From: Trueperaceae bacterium
GTDB lineage: Bacteria > Deinococcota > Deinococci > Deinococcales > Trueperaceae
Direction of reading: 5' to 3'
Assembly (NCBI GenBank): GCA_019454765.1
Contig: JACFNR010000018.1
Span: forward strand, 1-48,113
DNA: 48,113 nt
Under the pieces are notes generated by a model that was given only the letters and a program-made list of their open reading frames with translations, searched no databases and had not been told where the DNA came from. Positions 1-6,973 of this stretch are shown here, in pieces. The position numbers and the translations under genes are program-made. Within the stretch, counting starts at the first letter, position 1. Each line of letters starts with the position of its first letter.

Positions 1-8
1 GCGGCGGC

Positions 9-836
9 TCAGCCCTTGTAGGTCACGACGCGACCCCACACCTGCTGCGTGCCCCACAGGCCACGCCTCAGCGCCTCCAACTGCACGATCTGGCTGTGGT
101 CGACGAAGAGGTTGACCTCCGGGCCGTAGTTCTGCACGTACCAGGTGAACACCCGCGGGTCCGACGCCTCGAACATCAACTTGTCGATGCCCAGGCGACT
201 CGCGAACCGAGCGATGATGTCGGTTCGCCAGTTCGTGACGTCCTCGGTCAGCCCCTCCGACTCAAGCTGGATGAGGTACGCGCCCGCGTCTAGGAAGCGC
301 TCCGCGCGGGCCAGGGCCCACTCCGGGTCCTGGAGGGCGTCGCTCGCCAGGGCCTCCGGCGTCGCGCCGCCCGCGCCGAACAGAACACCGACCTCCGGCT
401 TGGCGCGCATGCCGGCCTTCTGCACCTTCTCCACCAGGCGCAGCCAGTCGTCGGTAGGGAGGGTGATGAAGCCGGCCGAGAGCTCGATGACGTCGAAGCC
501 GACCTTCTTGCAGGCCGCGACGTACCTGTCGACCGCGTCCCTGCCCTGGGTCAGGACCCGTTCGATGAAGCCGCCCGTCGACACGAGGACCCCGTGGTCG
601 TGAGCGGTGTTCATGACGGTCGTGAGCGCCTCGTCTGGGTAGAGGACGAACGAGCCGCCCGCGAACTTCAGCGAGTCGACGTATGGGTGCATGGTCTCGA
701 GCACGTCCGCCAGGTAGCGTGGCCCGACCGGCGTGTAGTAGGCGGCGCGGATCTCCGTCAGCCCCGTGGTGCGCGGCTTTCCCGGCCGCTCGTTCACTTG
801 CAGGAACCCGAACTCGCTGTTCATGACGCCACTCAC
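9..836 (-). CDS. Phosphosulfolactate synthase (ComA)-family protein
   Basis: The 275-residue product resembles the ComA family of TIM-barrel enzymes, which in methanogens join phosphoenolpyruvate and sulfite to give phosphosulfolactate. Visible family features are GLTEIRAAYY near residue 26, the LKFAGGSFVLYP block near residue 56, STGGFIERVL near residue 86 and an ELSAGFITL strand near residue 118. Residues after 170 (IQLESEGL, MFEASDP) continue the barrel. The start is GTG at 836, overlapping the stop of the MmgE/PrpD gene as GTGA; an ATG at 824 is the alternative. Bacterial homologues outside coenzyme M makers mostly have unproven roles, so the substrate here is unknown. The pairing with an MmgE/PrpD enzyme suggests catabolism of a small carboxylate, which is inference. 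The operon may continue left of the window. Confidence 0.8.
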   Translation of the reverse strand: MSGVMNSEFGFLQVNERPGKPRTTGLTEIRAAYYTPVGPRYLADVLETMHPYVDSLKFAGGSFVLYPDEALTTVMNTAHDHGVLVSTGGFIERVLTQGRDAVDRYVAACKKVGFDVIELSAGFITLPTDDWLRLVEKVQKAGMRAKPEVGVLFGAGGATPEALASDALQDPEWALARAERFLDAGAYLIQLESEGLTEDVTNWRTDIIARFASRLGIDKLMFEASDPRVFTWYVQNYGPEVNLFVDHSQIVQLEALRRGLWGTQQVWGRVVTYKG

Positions 837-2215
837 CTTCCCGCCGGCACGGCCGCGCCGGCCCTCGCCAACAGTCCCGTCAGGTCGGTCACCTGCCGGT
901 TCTCGAGGTCGCGCACGACCTCCACCAGCGCGCCCCGCAGGTCGCCGCCCACGTGCGGCGCCGCCAAGCGCTCGAACTTCGCCACCACCCCGTCCCAGCT
1001 CATCTGTCGGGTGGTGAACCCTTCGTAATCGCGCTTCACCACGACGAACTCATCGCCTCCCTGGAGCCTCACCGTCACCCTGCACCCGTGCTCGGCGGGG
1101 AAGCGCGCGCTGAACTCGGCCGCGGGTCTCACGTGCACCCGCCGCAATAGCGCCTGGACGTCGTTCCTCACGATGCGAGCCGGGTCGTACTGGGCCGGCA
1201 GCACCTGGTCGTCGAGCAGGGCCACTGCCACCATGTACTGCAGGCTGTGGTCCGCCTCCTCCTTGGTGCTAACGCGAGTCTTGTCGCCTTCCTCGCCACC
1301 CCCGATGATGTCGAACGCCACGTCGAAGATGTCGATCTCCACGCTGTCGATGTCGCGGGCCGCGAAGCCGTGCCGGCGCTTGAGGTCGAGGGCCCCCTCG
1401 ATGGCCGACTGCGAGTGGATCTCGGCGTCGTACTTCTTCAAGATGGTGCGCCGCACGACCTCGAGGTCCTCCGCGCGCCAGTCGATGTCGAACGGCCCGC
1501 TGATGGCGTCCATGAAGCCCTTGTTGCCCTCGAACACCGCGGCGGGACCGGTGATGCCCTTCGCGGCCAGGAACGCGGCGTGCGTGCCCGCGAACGCCGT
1601 GTGGGGGTACGCCAGCCCCTTCCAGTTGGAGAGCGCGCCCGTGCGCGTGACCCGCAGGGCCGGCAGGGCGGTGCCGGCGATGGCCACGGCGTTGGCCGTG
1701 CGCTCGGTGTCGAGGCCCAGCGCGCGCGCCGCGCCGGCGGCGACCGCGAACGCCCCTTGGGTCGTGTGATCGAACCCCTTCGCCCGCACCGGCGCGACCT
1801 CCGACAGGCGGCACTGCACCTGGTAGGCGACCGCCAGCGCCGTCAACAGCCGCCTACCGTCCGCGTCCGCGTACTCTGCCGCCGCCAGCACGGGCGCCAG
1901 GTTGTCGCTCGGGTGGCAGGTCTCGCCGGGCGCCAGGAAGCTGTCGTTGAAATCGAGGTAGCGCACCAGCGCGCCGTTGTATAGCGCCGCCCGGTCCGGC
2001 GCGGTGCGCCCACCGCCGATCAGGGTGGTCAGCGGCCTGCCCCCGAACTCCTCCACGAGGCTCCTGACCGCCCTCACGGGCGGACCGGCCAAGGCTCCCA
2101 GGGCGCAGCCGAGGCTGTCCAGGACCCGCACCTTCAATGCCTCCACGGCCAGCGCCGACAACATGTCGTAGCTCGCGCTCGCGGCGAACGAGGCCAACTG
2201 CTTCGCTTGCGTCAT
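833..2215 (-). CDS. MmgE/PrpD family protein (2-methylcitrate dehydratase-like)
   Basis: This 460-residue protein has the length and pattern of the MmgE/PrpD family, whose members include 2-methylcitrate dehydratase, cis-aconitate decarboxylase and other carboxylate-handling enzymes. Typical features are the N-terminal helical domain with VLDSLGCALGAL near residue 31, YNGALVRYLDFNDSF near residue 78 followed by HPSDNLAPVLAAAEY, and the central KGLAYPHTAFAGTHAAFLA block near residue 200. The start ATG at 2213-2215 has a good ribosome site (GGAGGT, about 5 bases away) and a -10 box, TACCCT, about 20 bases up. The family is too broad to name the substrate, and no methylcitrate synthase is nearby. 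The downstream ComA-like gene is translationally coupled to it. Confidence 0.85.
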   Translation of the reverse strand: MTQAKQLASFAASASYDMLSALAVEALKVRVLDSLGCALGALAGPPVRAVRSLVEEFGGRPLTTLIGGGRTAPDRAALYNGALVRYLDFNDSFLAPGETCHPSDNLAPVLAAAEYADADGRRLLTALAVAYQVQCRLSEVAPVRAKGFDHTTQGAFAVAAGAARALGLDTERTANAVAIAGTALPALRVTRTGALSNWKGLAYPHTAFAGTHAAFLAAKGITGPAAVFEGNKGFMDAISGPFDIDWRAEDLEVVRRTILKKYDAEIHSQSAIEGALDLKRRHGFAARDIDSVEIDIFDVAFDIIGGGEEGDKTRVSTKEEADHSLQYMVAVALLDDQVLPAQYDPARIVRNDVQALLRRVHVRPAAEFSARFPAEHGCRVTVRLQGGDEFVVVKRDYEGFTTRQMSWDGVVAKFERLAAPHVGGDLRGALVEVVRDLENRQVTDLTGLLARAGAAVPAGR

Positions 2216-2234
2216 GACGACCTCCTTCGACCGC

Positions 2235-2240
2235 AGGGTA
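2235..2240 (-). promoter_or_regulatory. -10 box of the MmgE/PrpD operon
   Basis: TACCCT on the minus strand lies 19 bases before the ATG, leaving a short leader that carries GGAGGT. This is a conventional, leadered promoter, unlike most others in the window. No clear -35 box is visible. Confidence 0.4.
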
Positions 2241-2314
2241 GACCCGACCGACCGGACGCCGAGGCCCAGGAATCATGTAGGGGAGGGCGCCGCCGGCGGC
2301 GCGTGGGGCGGGCC

Positions 2315-2320
2315 TATGAT
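2315..2320 (+). promoter_or_regulatory. -10 box for a leaderless start (inositol monophosphatase-like gene)
   Basis: TATGAT ends 7 bases before the ATG at 2328, so transcription would start at or next to the start codon. It argues for 2328 rather than the ATGs at 2316 and 2319, which fall inside the box itself. Confidence 0.5.
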
Positions 2321-2327
2321 GGCCCCC

Positions 2328-3113
2328 ATGACCGAGTTCCTCGACGTCGCCATCGAGGCGGCCCGCGCGGCCGCCGCCATCCACCGCTTCCACGCCGCCG
2401 ACACGGACAAGCAGGTGGGCACCAAGGCCAACTTCGCCGACATCGTCACCAAGGTGGACAAGCTGAGCGAGGAGCGGATCCGCGCGGTCCTGACCGGCGC
2501 CTACCCGGACCACGCCGTGCTGGGCGAGGAAGGGGGCGACCAGGGCCGCGAGGGCGCCACCCACCGCTGGATCGTCGACCCGCTCGACGGGACCACCAAC
2601 TACGCCAGCGGCTTCCCGTTCTACTGCGTGTCGATCGCGTTGGAGGTGGCCGGGACGGTCGAGGTAGGCGTCGTGCTGGACAGCGTGCGTGACCGCCTCT
2701 ACACGGCCGTTCGGGGGAGGGGCGCGCGGGTCGACGGCGCACCCCTCCGCGTGAGCCGCACGCCCACGTTGGCGCAGGCCCTCGTGTCGACGGGCTTCAA
2801 CGCCGTGGAGGCCGACATCCGCGTCAACGAGGTGAAGTTCGCCCGCGCCCTGCGCCGGGCGCGAGCCGTACGCCGCGCCGGCGCCGGCGCCCTCGATCTC
2901 TGCACCGTGGCCGCCGGGAACGCCGACGGTTTCTGGGAGCTGACCCTCCACCCGTGGGACGTGGCCGCCGGGGTCCTGATCCTCCGCGAGGCCGGCGGCA
3001 CCGTGACGGACGAACATGGCGGCGTGTACAGCATCGATAACCCGTACCTCGTCGCCAGCAACGGCCTCATCCACGCGGAGCTGCTGCGGCTCCTCGCCGG
3101 TCAGGCCGACTGA
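2328..3113 (+). CDS. Inositol monophosphatase family protein
   Basis: The 261-residue product carries the metal-dependent phosphatase signatures of the IMPase/FBPase/CysQ superfamily. These are GEEGG near residue 68 (first metal ligand glutamate), DPLDGTTNYASGFPF near residue 84 (the hallmark aspartates), and WDVAAGVLILREAGG near residue 210. The family dephosphorylates inositol-1-phosphate, fructose-1,6-bisphosphate or PAP, and sequence alone does not choose between them. The start at 2328 gives the usual N-terminus for the family, without the disordered extension that upstream starts would add. The gene stands alone, with its own near-leaderless promoter, divergent from the MmgE/PrpD operon. 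Confidence 0.88.
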   Translation: MTEFLDVAIEAARAAAAIHRFHAADTDKQVGTKANFADIVTKVDKLSEERIRAVLTGAYPDHAVLGEEGGDQGREGATHRWIVDPLDGTTNYASGFPFYCVSIALEVAGTVEVGVVLDSVRDRLYTAVRGRGARVDGAPLRVSRTPTLAQALVSTGFNAVEADIRVNEVKFARALRRARAVRRAGAGALDLCTVAAGNADGFWELTLHPWDVAAGVLILREAGGTVTDEHGGVYSIDNPYLVASNGLIHAELLRLLAGQAD

Positions 3114-3157
3114 CGAACGCGGCCGGGCGCTAGGCACCGCCGCGTGGCGCGGCGCAT

Positions 3158-3163
3158 TATGCT
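3158..3163 (+). promoter_or_regulatory. -10 box for a leaderless start (beta-lactamase-like gene)
   Basis: TATGCT ends 7 bases before the ATG at 3171. The ATG at 3159 and the GTG at 3144 lie inside or before the box, so 3171 is the likely start. Confidence 0.5.
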
Positions 3164-3170
3164 GCCGCCC

Positions 3171-4613
3171 ATGACGCAGCTGGACCTCGACCTCACGCCG
3201 TTCGTGGAGGACCACGCCGGCAGCAACCTCAGCCCCAGCGGGATCGTGGCCGTAGCCGAGCGCGGCGCCTTGGTCAGCTCGCTCGCCTGGGGCGACGACG
3301 GCTACGGCGAGTCCACCAAGTTCCGCGTGGCGTCGTGCACGAAGAGCTTCACGGCCCTCGCGCTACTGGCACTTCGCAGGGCCGGCAAGCTGACGCTCGA
3401 CGACGAGGTGCGCGCCCACCTGCCCGAACTCACGCTCGAGGCGCCCGCCGGTTGGCCCACCCTCCGCATCCGCCACCTGTTGTCGATGTCGGGCGGGCTG
3501 GCCACCGACAACCCGTGGGGTGACCGGCAGGAGGCGGCGAGCCGCGAGCGACTGGGCGCCTGGATGAGCGCGGGCGTGCGGCTGCTGTTCCCACCCGGCA
3601 GCGCCTACGAGTACTCGAACCTGGGGTACGCGCTGCTGGGCGAGATCGTCACGCGTGCGGCCGGCCGGCCGTACCGCGACTACATCATGAGCGAGATCGT
3701 CGTCCCGCTCGGCTTGAGCGACACGGCGTTCTCGGCCGCCGACCTCGACGGGGTCGTGCAGGGTTACCACCGCGAGCCGCCGCTACCCGGCCGGCCTGGC
3801 GGGTGGACCCCGCAGCCGCAATCGGCACCCGGCGCCTTCTCGCCCATGGGCGGCCTCTACTCGAGCGTGCGCGACCTGGCGCGCTGGGCCGACCTCCACC
3901 TCGGCCGAGAGGCGCCCGAGGGCGCCGCCTTCACGTCGGCCGACCTTGTCGAGGCGCAGGAGCCGCTCTGCCTGATAGCCGCTTCCCATGCCGAGGCGCC
4001 GCTCTGCGGCACCGTCGTGACCGGCTACGGTTACGGGCTCAAGGTCGAGCGCTTCGAGCGGCACGGCACTCTCGTCTCCCACGCCGGCGGCTACCCGGGC
4101 TTCACCGCCTACATGTGCTGGCACCGGCCGACGGGACGCACGGTCATCGCCTCCGCCAACGGCACCCACTCGGCCGCGCCGACGCTCGCCCGCAAGGTCA
4201 TGTTCGAGCTCATGGCAGGCGCGAACGGCGCCCCGACCGAAGCGCGTCCGTGGCCCGAGACGGTGGCGGCGGTGAGCGCCATCGACGCCCTGGTGGCGGG
4301 CGCCGGGGAGGGCGACGCGAGGCAGCTGGCGGCGCGCCACGCCGAGCTGTTCGCAGACAACGTGGAGCTCGACTTCCCGCTCGTCGACCGCATCGACCAC
4401 CTGCGCCGGGCGCTCGTCAACCTCGGCAGAGTCGACGCGGCCGGCCCACACGCCCCGCCCCGGTTCGAACGGCCATGTCGGGCGAGCTGGCAGGTGCGCG
4501 CCGACCACGGCCGCCTCGAACTGTTCCTCGAGCTGGCGCCCGTGGCGCCATTCAAGGTGCAGACGTTCTCGGCGGTGGCCGTCAACGGCCCCGGCAGGGT
4601 GACCCTCTTCTGA
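3171..4613 (+). CDS. Serine hydrolase of the beta-lactamase / class C penicillin-binding protein family
   Basis: The 480-residue protein has the serine beta-lactamase fold motifs. SCTK near residue 54 is the SxxK nucleophile, YSN near residue 145 is the YxN motif, and HAGGY near residue 305 stands where KTG or HxG is found. The Gly-rich stretch SPMGGLYSSVRDLARWADLHL is typical of the esterase/D-peptidase subgroup (family S12). The last 120 residues are a separate C-terminal beta-rich region, often seen in this subgroup. I see no signal peptide, so it is probably cytoplasmic. The substrate is unknown; esterase or peptidase activity is more likely than antibiotic resistance. Confidence 0.85.
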   Translation: MTQLDLDLTPFVEDHAGSNLSPSGIVAVAERGALVSSLAWGDDGYGESTKFRVASCTKSFTALALLALRRAGKLTLDDEVRAHLPELTLEAPAGWPTLRIRHLLSMSGGLATDNPWGDRQEAASRERLGAWMSAGVRLLFPPGSAYEYSNLGYALLGEIVTRAAGRPYRDYIMSEIVVPLGLSDTAFSAADLDGVVQGYHREPPLPGRPGGWTPQPQSAPGAFSPMGGLYSSVRDLARWADLHLGREAPEGAAFTSADLVEAQEPLCLIAASHAEAPLCGTVVTGYGYGLKVERFERHGTLVSHAGGYPGFTAYMCWHRPTGRTVIASANGTHSAAPTLARKVMFELMAGANGAPTEARPWPETVAAVSAIDALVAGAGEGDARQLAARHAELFADNVELDFPLVDRIDHLRRALVNLGRVDAAGPHAPPRFERPCRASWQVRADHGRLELFLELAPVAPFKVQTFSAVAVNGPGRVTLF

Positions 4614-4620
4614 AGCAACG

Positions 4621-4638
4621 CGCCCGCCTCAGCGGGCG
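4621..4638 (+). terminator. Hairpin after the serine hydrolase gene
   Basis: A perfect 7-bp stem (CGCCCGC / GCGGGCG) closes a 4-base loop 8 bases after the stop codon. There is no T-run, so it is a weak or partial terminator. Confidence 0.4.
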
Positions 4639-4716
4639 GCGGTGGCGGCGAGTCCCGCTAGCTCGGCGACCGCTGCCCGCGTCCCCACCGCCCTGCGCGT
4701 GCATGACGGGTTCCCT

Positions 4717-4722
4717 TATGGT
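4717..4722 (+). promoter_or_regulatory. -10 box of the aldo/keto reductase gene
   Basis: TATGGT lies 7 bases before a GTG at 4730 and 21 bases before the reductase start at 4744. It would give either a 14-base leader carrying GGAGGT or a leaderless micro-ORF starting at 4730. Confidence 0.45.
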
Positions 4723-4729
4723 TAGGCGC

Positions 4730-4747
4730 GTGGAGGTGCGAAGGTGA
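4730..4747 (+). CDS. Possible 5-residue leaderless micro-ORF (MEVRR)
   Basis: The reading frame GTG GAG GTG CGA AGG TGA begins 7 bases after the -10 box. Its stop overlaps the aldo/keto reductase start as GTGA. The same bases also contain the ribosome site GGAGGT (4732-4737) correctly spaced for GTG 4744. A plain short leader is therefore an equally good reading. Confidence 0.25.
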
Positions 4748-5616
4748 TCACGCCCAACGCCATAAGCTCAGGCAGCTTCCTCTTGGGCGGCGAGGTCGAG
4801 GTCAACCGCCTCGGTTTCGGCGCGATGCGGGTCACCGGGCCCGGCACGTGGGGCCAGCCCGCCGACCGCGAGGAGTGCCTCGCCACCCTGCGGCTCGCGC
4901 CGGAGCTCGGGATCAACCTGATCGACACGGCCGATTCCTACGGCCCCCTCGTCTCGGAACCGCTCGTCCGCGAGGCCCTCCACCCCTACCCGCCCGGCCT
5001 GGTGATCGCCACCAAGGGGGGCCAGGTCCGCACCGGACCCGACAGGTGGGTGCCGCTTGGTCGGCCGGAGTACCTGCTGCAGCAAGTCCAGATGAGCCTG
5101 CGCATACTCGGCCTCGACCAGATCACGCTGTGGCAGCTCCACCGCATCGACCGGAACGTGCCGCGAGACGAGCAGTTCGGGGCCATCAAGCAGATGCTCG
5201 ATGTCGGGTGGATCCGACTCGCCGGCCTGAGCGAGGTAAGCGTCGAGGAGATCGAGGCGGCCAGGCGCGTGTTCCCGGTGGCCACGGTGCAGAACCGCTA
5301 CAGCATCACCCACCGCGCCCACGACGACGTCCTCGCCTACTGCGAGGAGCACCGCATCGGCTTCATCCCGTGGCACCCGTTGGCGGCGGGGAAGCTCGCC
5401 GCCGCCGGCACGCCTCTGGCCGAGGCCGCGCGCCGGCATGGCGCTACGCCCTCTCAGGTCGCCATCGCCTGGCTCTTGGCGCGCAGCCCGGTGATGCTGC
5501 CCATCCCCGGCACCTCCAAACGAGCGCACCTGGTCGAGAACGTGGGCGCCGCCGGGGTGACGCTCACACCGGCCGAGGTCGAGGTACTCGGGCGCGCCTC
5601 ACGAAGGGGCCGATGA
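4744..5616 (+). CDS. Aldo/keto reductase
   Basis: The 290-residue (alpha/beta)8 oxidoreductase has the catalytic tetrad in order. Asp and Tyr lie in IDTADSYG near residue 60, Lys in ATKGG near residue 90, and His in LWQLHRID near residue 130. [15 protein letters not shown] near residue 250 is the NADP(H)-binding end. The overall pattern fits the AKR11-like group of general bacterial reductases. The start is GTG at 4744, set by GGAGGT six bases upstream. The substrate cannot be read from the sequence. It sits alone between the hydrolase and the MFS gene, all on the same strand but each with its own -10 box. Confidence 0.9.
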   Translation: MITPNAISSGSFLLGGEVEVNRLGFGAMRVTGPGTWGQPADREECLATLRLAPELGINLIDTADSYGPLVSEPLVREALHPYPPGLVIATKGGQVRTGPDRWVPLGRPEYLLQQVQMSLRILGLDQITLWQLHRIDRNVPRDEQFGAIKQMLDVGWIRLAGLSEVSVEEIEAARRVFPVATVQNRYSITHRAHDDVLAYCEEHRIGFIPWHPLAAGKLAAAGTPLAEAARRHGATPSQVAIAWLLARSPVMLPIPGTSKRAHLVENVGAAGVTLTPAEVEVLGRASRRGR

Positions 5617-5685
5617 CGCCACCCCCTGCGCCACCGGGCGGCACCGCCGGTCGGCGACCCGGGCAGGCGCGGCGGCGGCGTGGGG

Positions 5686-5691
5686 TAGATT
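5686..5691 (+). promoter_or_regulatory. -10 box upstream of the MFS transporter
   Basis: TAGATT is followed by 11 bases and then the ATG of a 19-residue ORF (5703-5762) that overlaps the transporter start. No clear -35 box is seen. Confidence 0.4.
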
Positions 5692-5702
5692 CACCTGTCC
5701 GC

Positions 5703-5762
5703 ATGGGCCCCCGCCGCCGAGGCCGCGCCCGCGGCGCACGGACGGGAGCACCAGGTGGCTGA
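5703..5762 (+). CDS. Possible 19-residue leader ORF overlapping the MFS gene
   Basis: An ATG 11 bases after the -10 box opens a 19-codon Arg/Gly-rich frame. Its TGA at 5760 lies 8 bases inside the transporter gene, which starts with GTG at 5755. The layout would allow translational coupling. Its composition is unremarkable, so protein function is doubtful. Confidence 0.3.
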   Translation: MGPRRRGRARGARTGAPGG

Positions 5763-6963
5763 GGCAGCCAGGGCCCGAGCAGCAACGGCCACGACCGACG
5801 CGGTCAGCGCGACCGCCGTCGGCGTCATCGTCGCCATCAGCTTCTCCCACTTCCTGAACGACCTCATGCAGGCGCTGCTGCCCGCCATCTACCCGATGCT
5901 GAAGGACGATTACGGCCTGACGTTCACGCAGGTCGGGTTCCTGACGCTGACCTTCCAGTTCACGGCCTCACTCCTGCAACCCGTCGTCGGCATCGCCGCC
6001 GACCGCCGCCCGCTGCCGTACTCGATGGCGGCGGGCATGGGTTCCACGCTGCTCGGGCTGTTCATCCTCGCCGGCGCCACGCGCTTCCCCGTACTCGTCG
6101 TGGCGGCGGCCCTCATCGGCCTCGGTTCGGCCGTGTTCCACCCCGAGGCGTCGCGCGTGGCGCGCATGGCGGCGGGGCTGCGGCCCGGCTTCGCCCAGTC
6201 GGTGTTCCAGGTGGGCGGCAACTTCGGCTCGGCGTTGGGCCCGATCCTCGCCGCTTTCGTGGTGTTGCGGTTCGGACAGTGGAGCATCGGCTGGTTCTCG
6301 CTCCTGGCCGTCCTCGCCATGTGGGTGCTTTTCAAGGTTGGGACCTGGTACCGCGGCCACGTCGCCAACCTGCTCGTGCGGCGCCCCGCCGTGCTCGGTG
6401 GCGCCGCCCACTGGCGCGTGACGGTGTCCATCCTCATCCTCGTGGTCCTGACGTTCTCGAAGGCCGTCTACGGCGCGGCGCTCGGCAGCTACTACACGTT
6501 CTTCCTCATCGAGCGGTTCGACGTCTCGATCCGCGATTCCCAACTGCTCCTCTTCGTCTACATGGCCGCGGTGGTGGTCGGCACCCTCATCGGCGGACCC
6601 CTCGGCGACCGCTTCGGCCGCAAGCTCGTCCTGTGGGGAAGCGTCCTGGGTGCCCTGCCGTTCACGCTGCTGCTGCCGTGGGTGGACCTGCGCTGGACCG
6701 TCGTCCTCACGGCCGTCATCGGAGTCATCATGGCGTCCGCCTTCCCGGCCATCGTCGTGTACGCGCAGGAGCTCCTGCCGCGCGGCGTGGGGATGGTGTC
6801 GGGACTCCTCTACGGCCTGTCGTTCGGCGCGGCGGGGATAGCCGCCGCCTTCCTCGGCGGGTTGGCCGACACCCACGGCATCACTTTCGTCTACCAGCTC
6901 TGCGGCTGGCTGCCGGCGGTGGGACTGTTCGTCGTGTTCCTCCCCGACGCCAGGACGCGTTAG
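5755..6963 (+). CDS. MFS transporter, fosmidomycin-resistance (Fsr) type
   Basis: The 402-residue integral membrane protein shows about twelve hydrophobic segments and the Fsr pattern. SHFLNDLMQALLPAIYPMLK near residue 31, the LLQPVVGIAADRRP loop near residue 75 (MFS motif A region) and VFHPEASRVARMA near residue 122 all fit. A second motif-A-like loop, GGPLGDRFGRK, is near residue 281. The Escherichia coli prototype exports fosmidomycin, but homologues are widespread and may move other small anions. The start is GTG at 5755, preceded by GGGAG. The gene ends 10 bases from the end of the convergent diguanylate cyclase gene. Confidence 0.88.
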   Translation: MAEAARARAATATTDAVSATAVGVIVAISFSHFLNDLMQALLPAIYPMLKDDYGLTFTQVGFLTLTFQFTASLLQPVVGIAADRRPLPYSMAAGMGSTLLGLFILAGATRFPVLVVAAALIGLGSAVFHPEASRVARMAAGLRPGFAQSVFQVGGNFGSALGPILAAFVVLRFGQWSIGWFSLLAVLAMWVLFKVGTWYRGHVANLLVRRPAVLGGAAHWRVTVSILILVVLTFSKAVYGAALGSYYTFFLIERFDVSIRDSQLLLFVYMAAVVVGTLIGGPLGDRFGRKLVLWGSVLGALPFTLLLPWVDLRWTVVLTAVIGVIMASAFPAIVVYAQELLPRGVGMVSGLLYGLSFGAAGIAAAFLGGLADTHGITFVYQLCGWLPAVGLFVVFLPDARTR

Positions 6964-6973
6964 GGCGTGCCGG

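Noticed and set aside
3803-4747. Plus-strand frame across the serine hydrolase and into the reductase leader
   Set aside because: Arg-rich shadow; only its last five codons matter, as the possible MEVRR micro-ORF.
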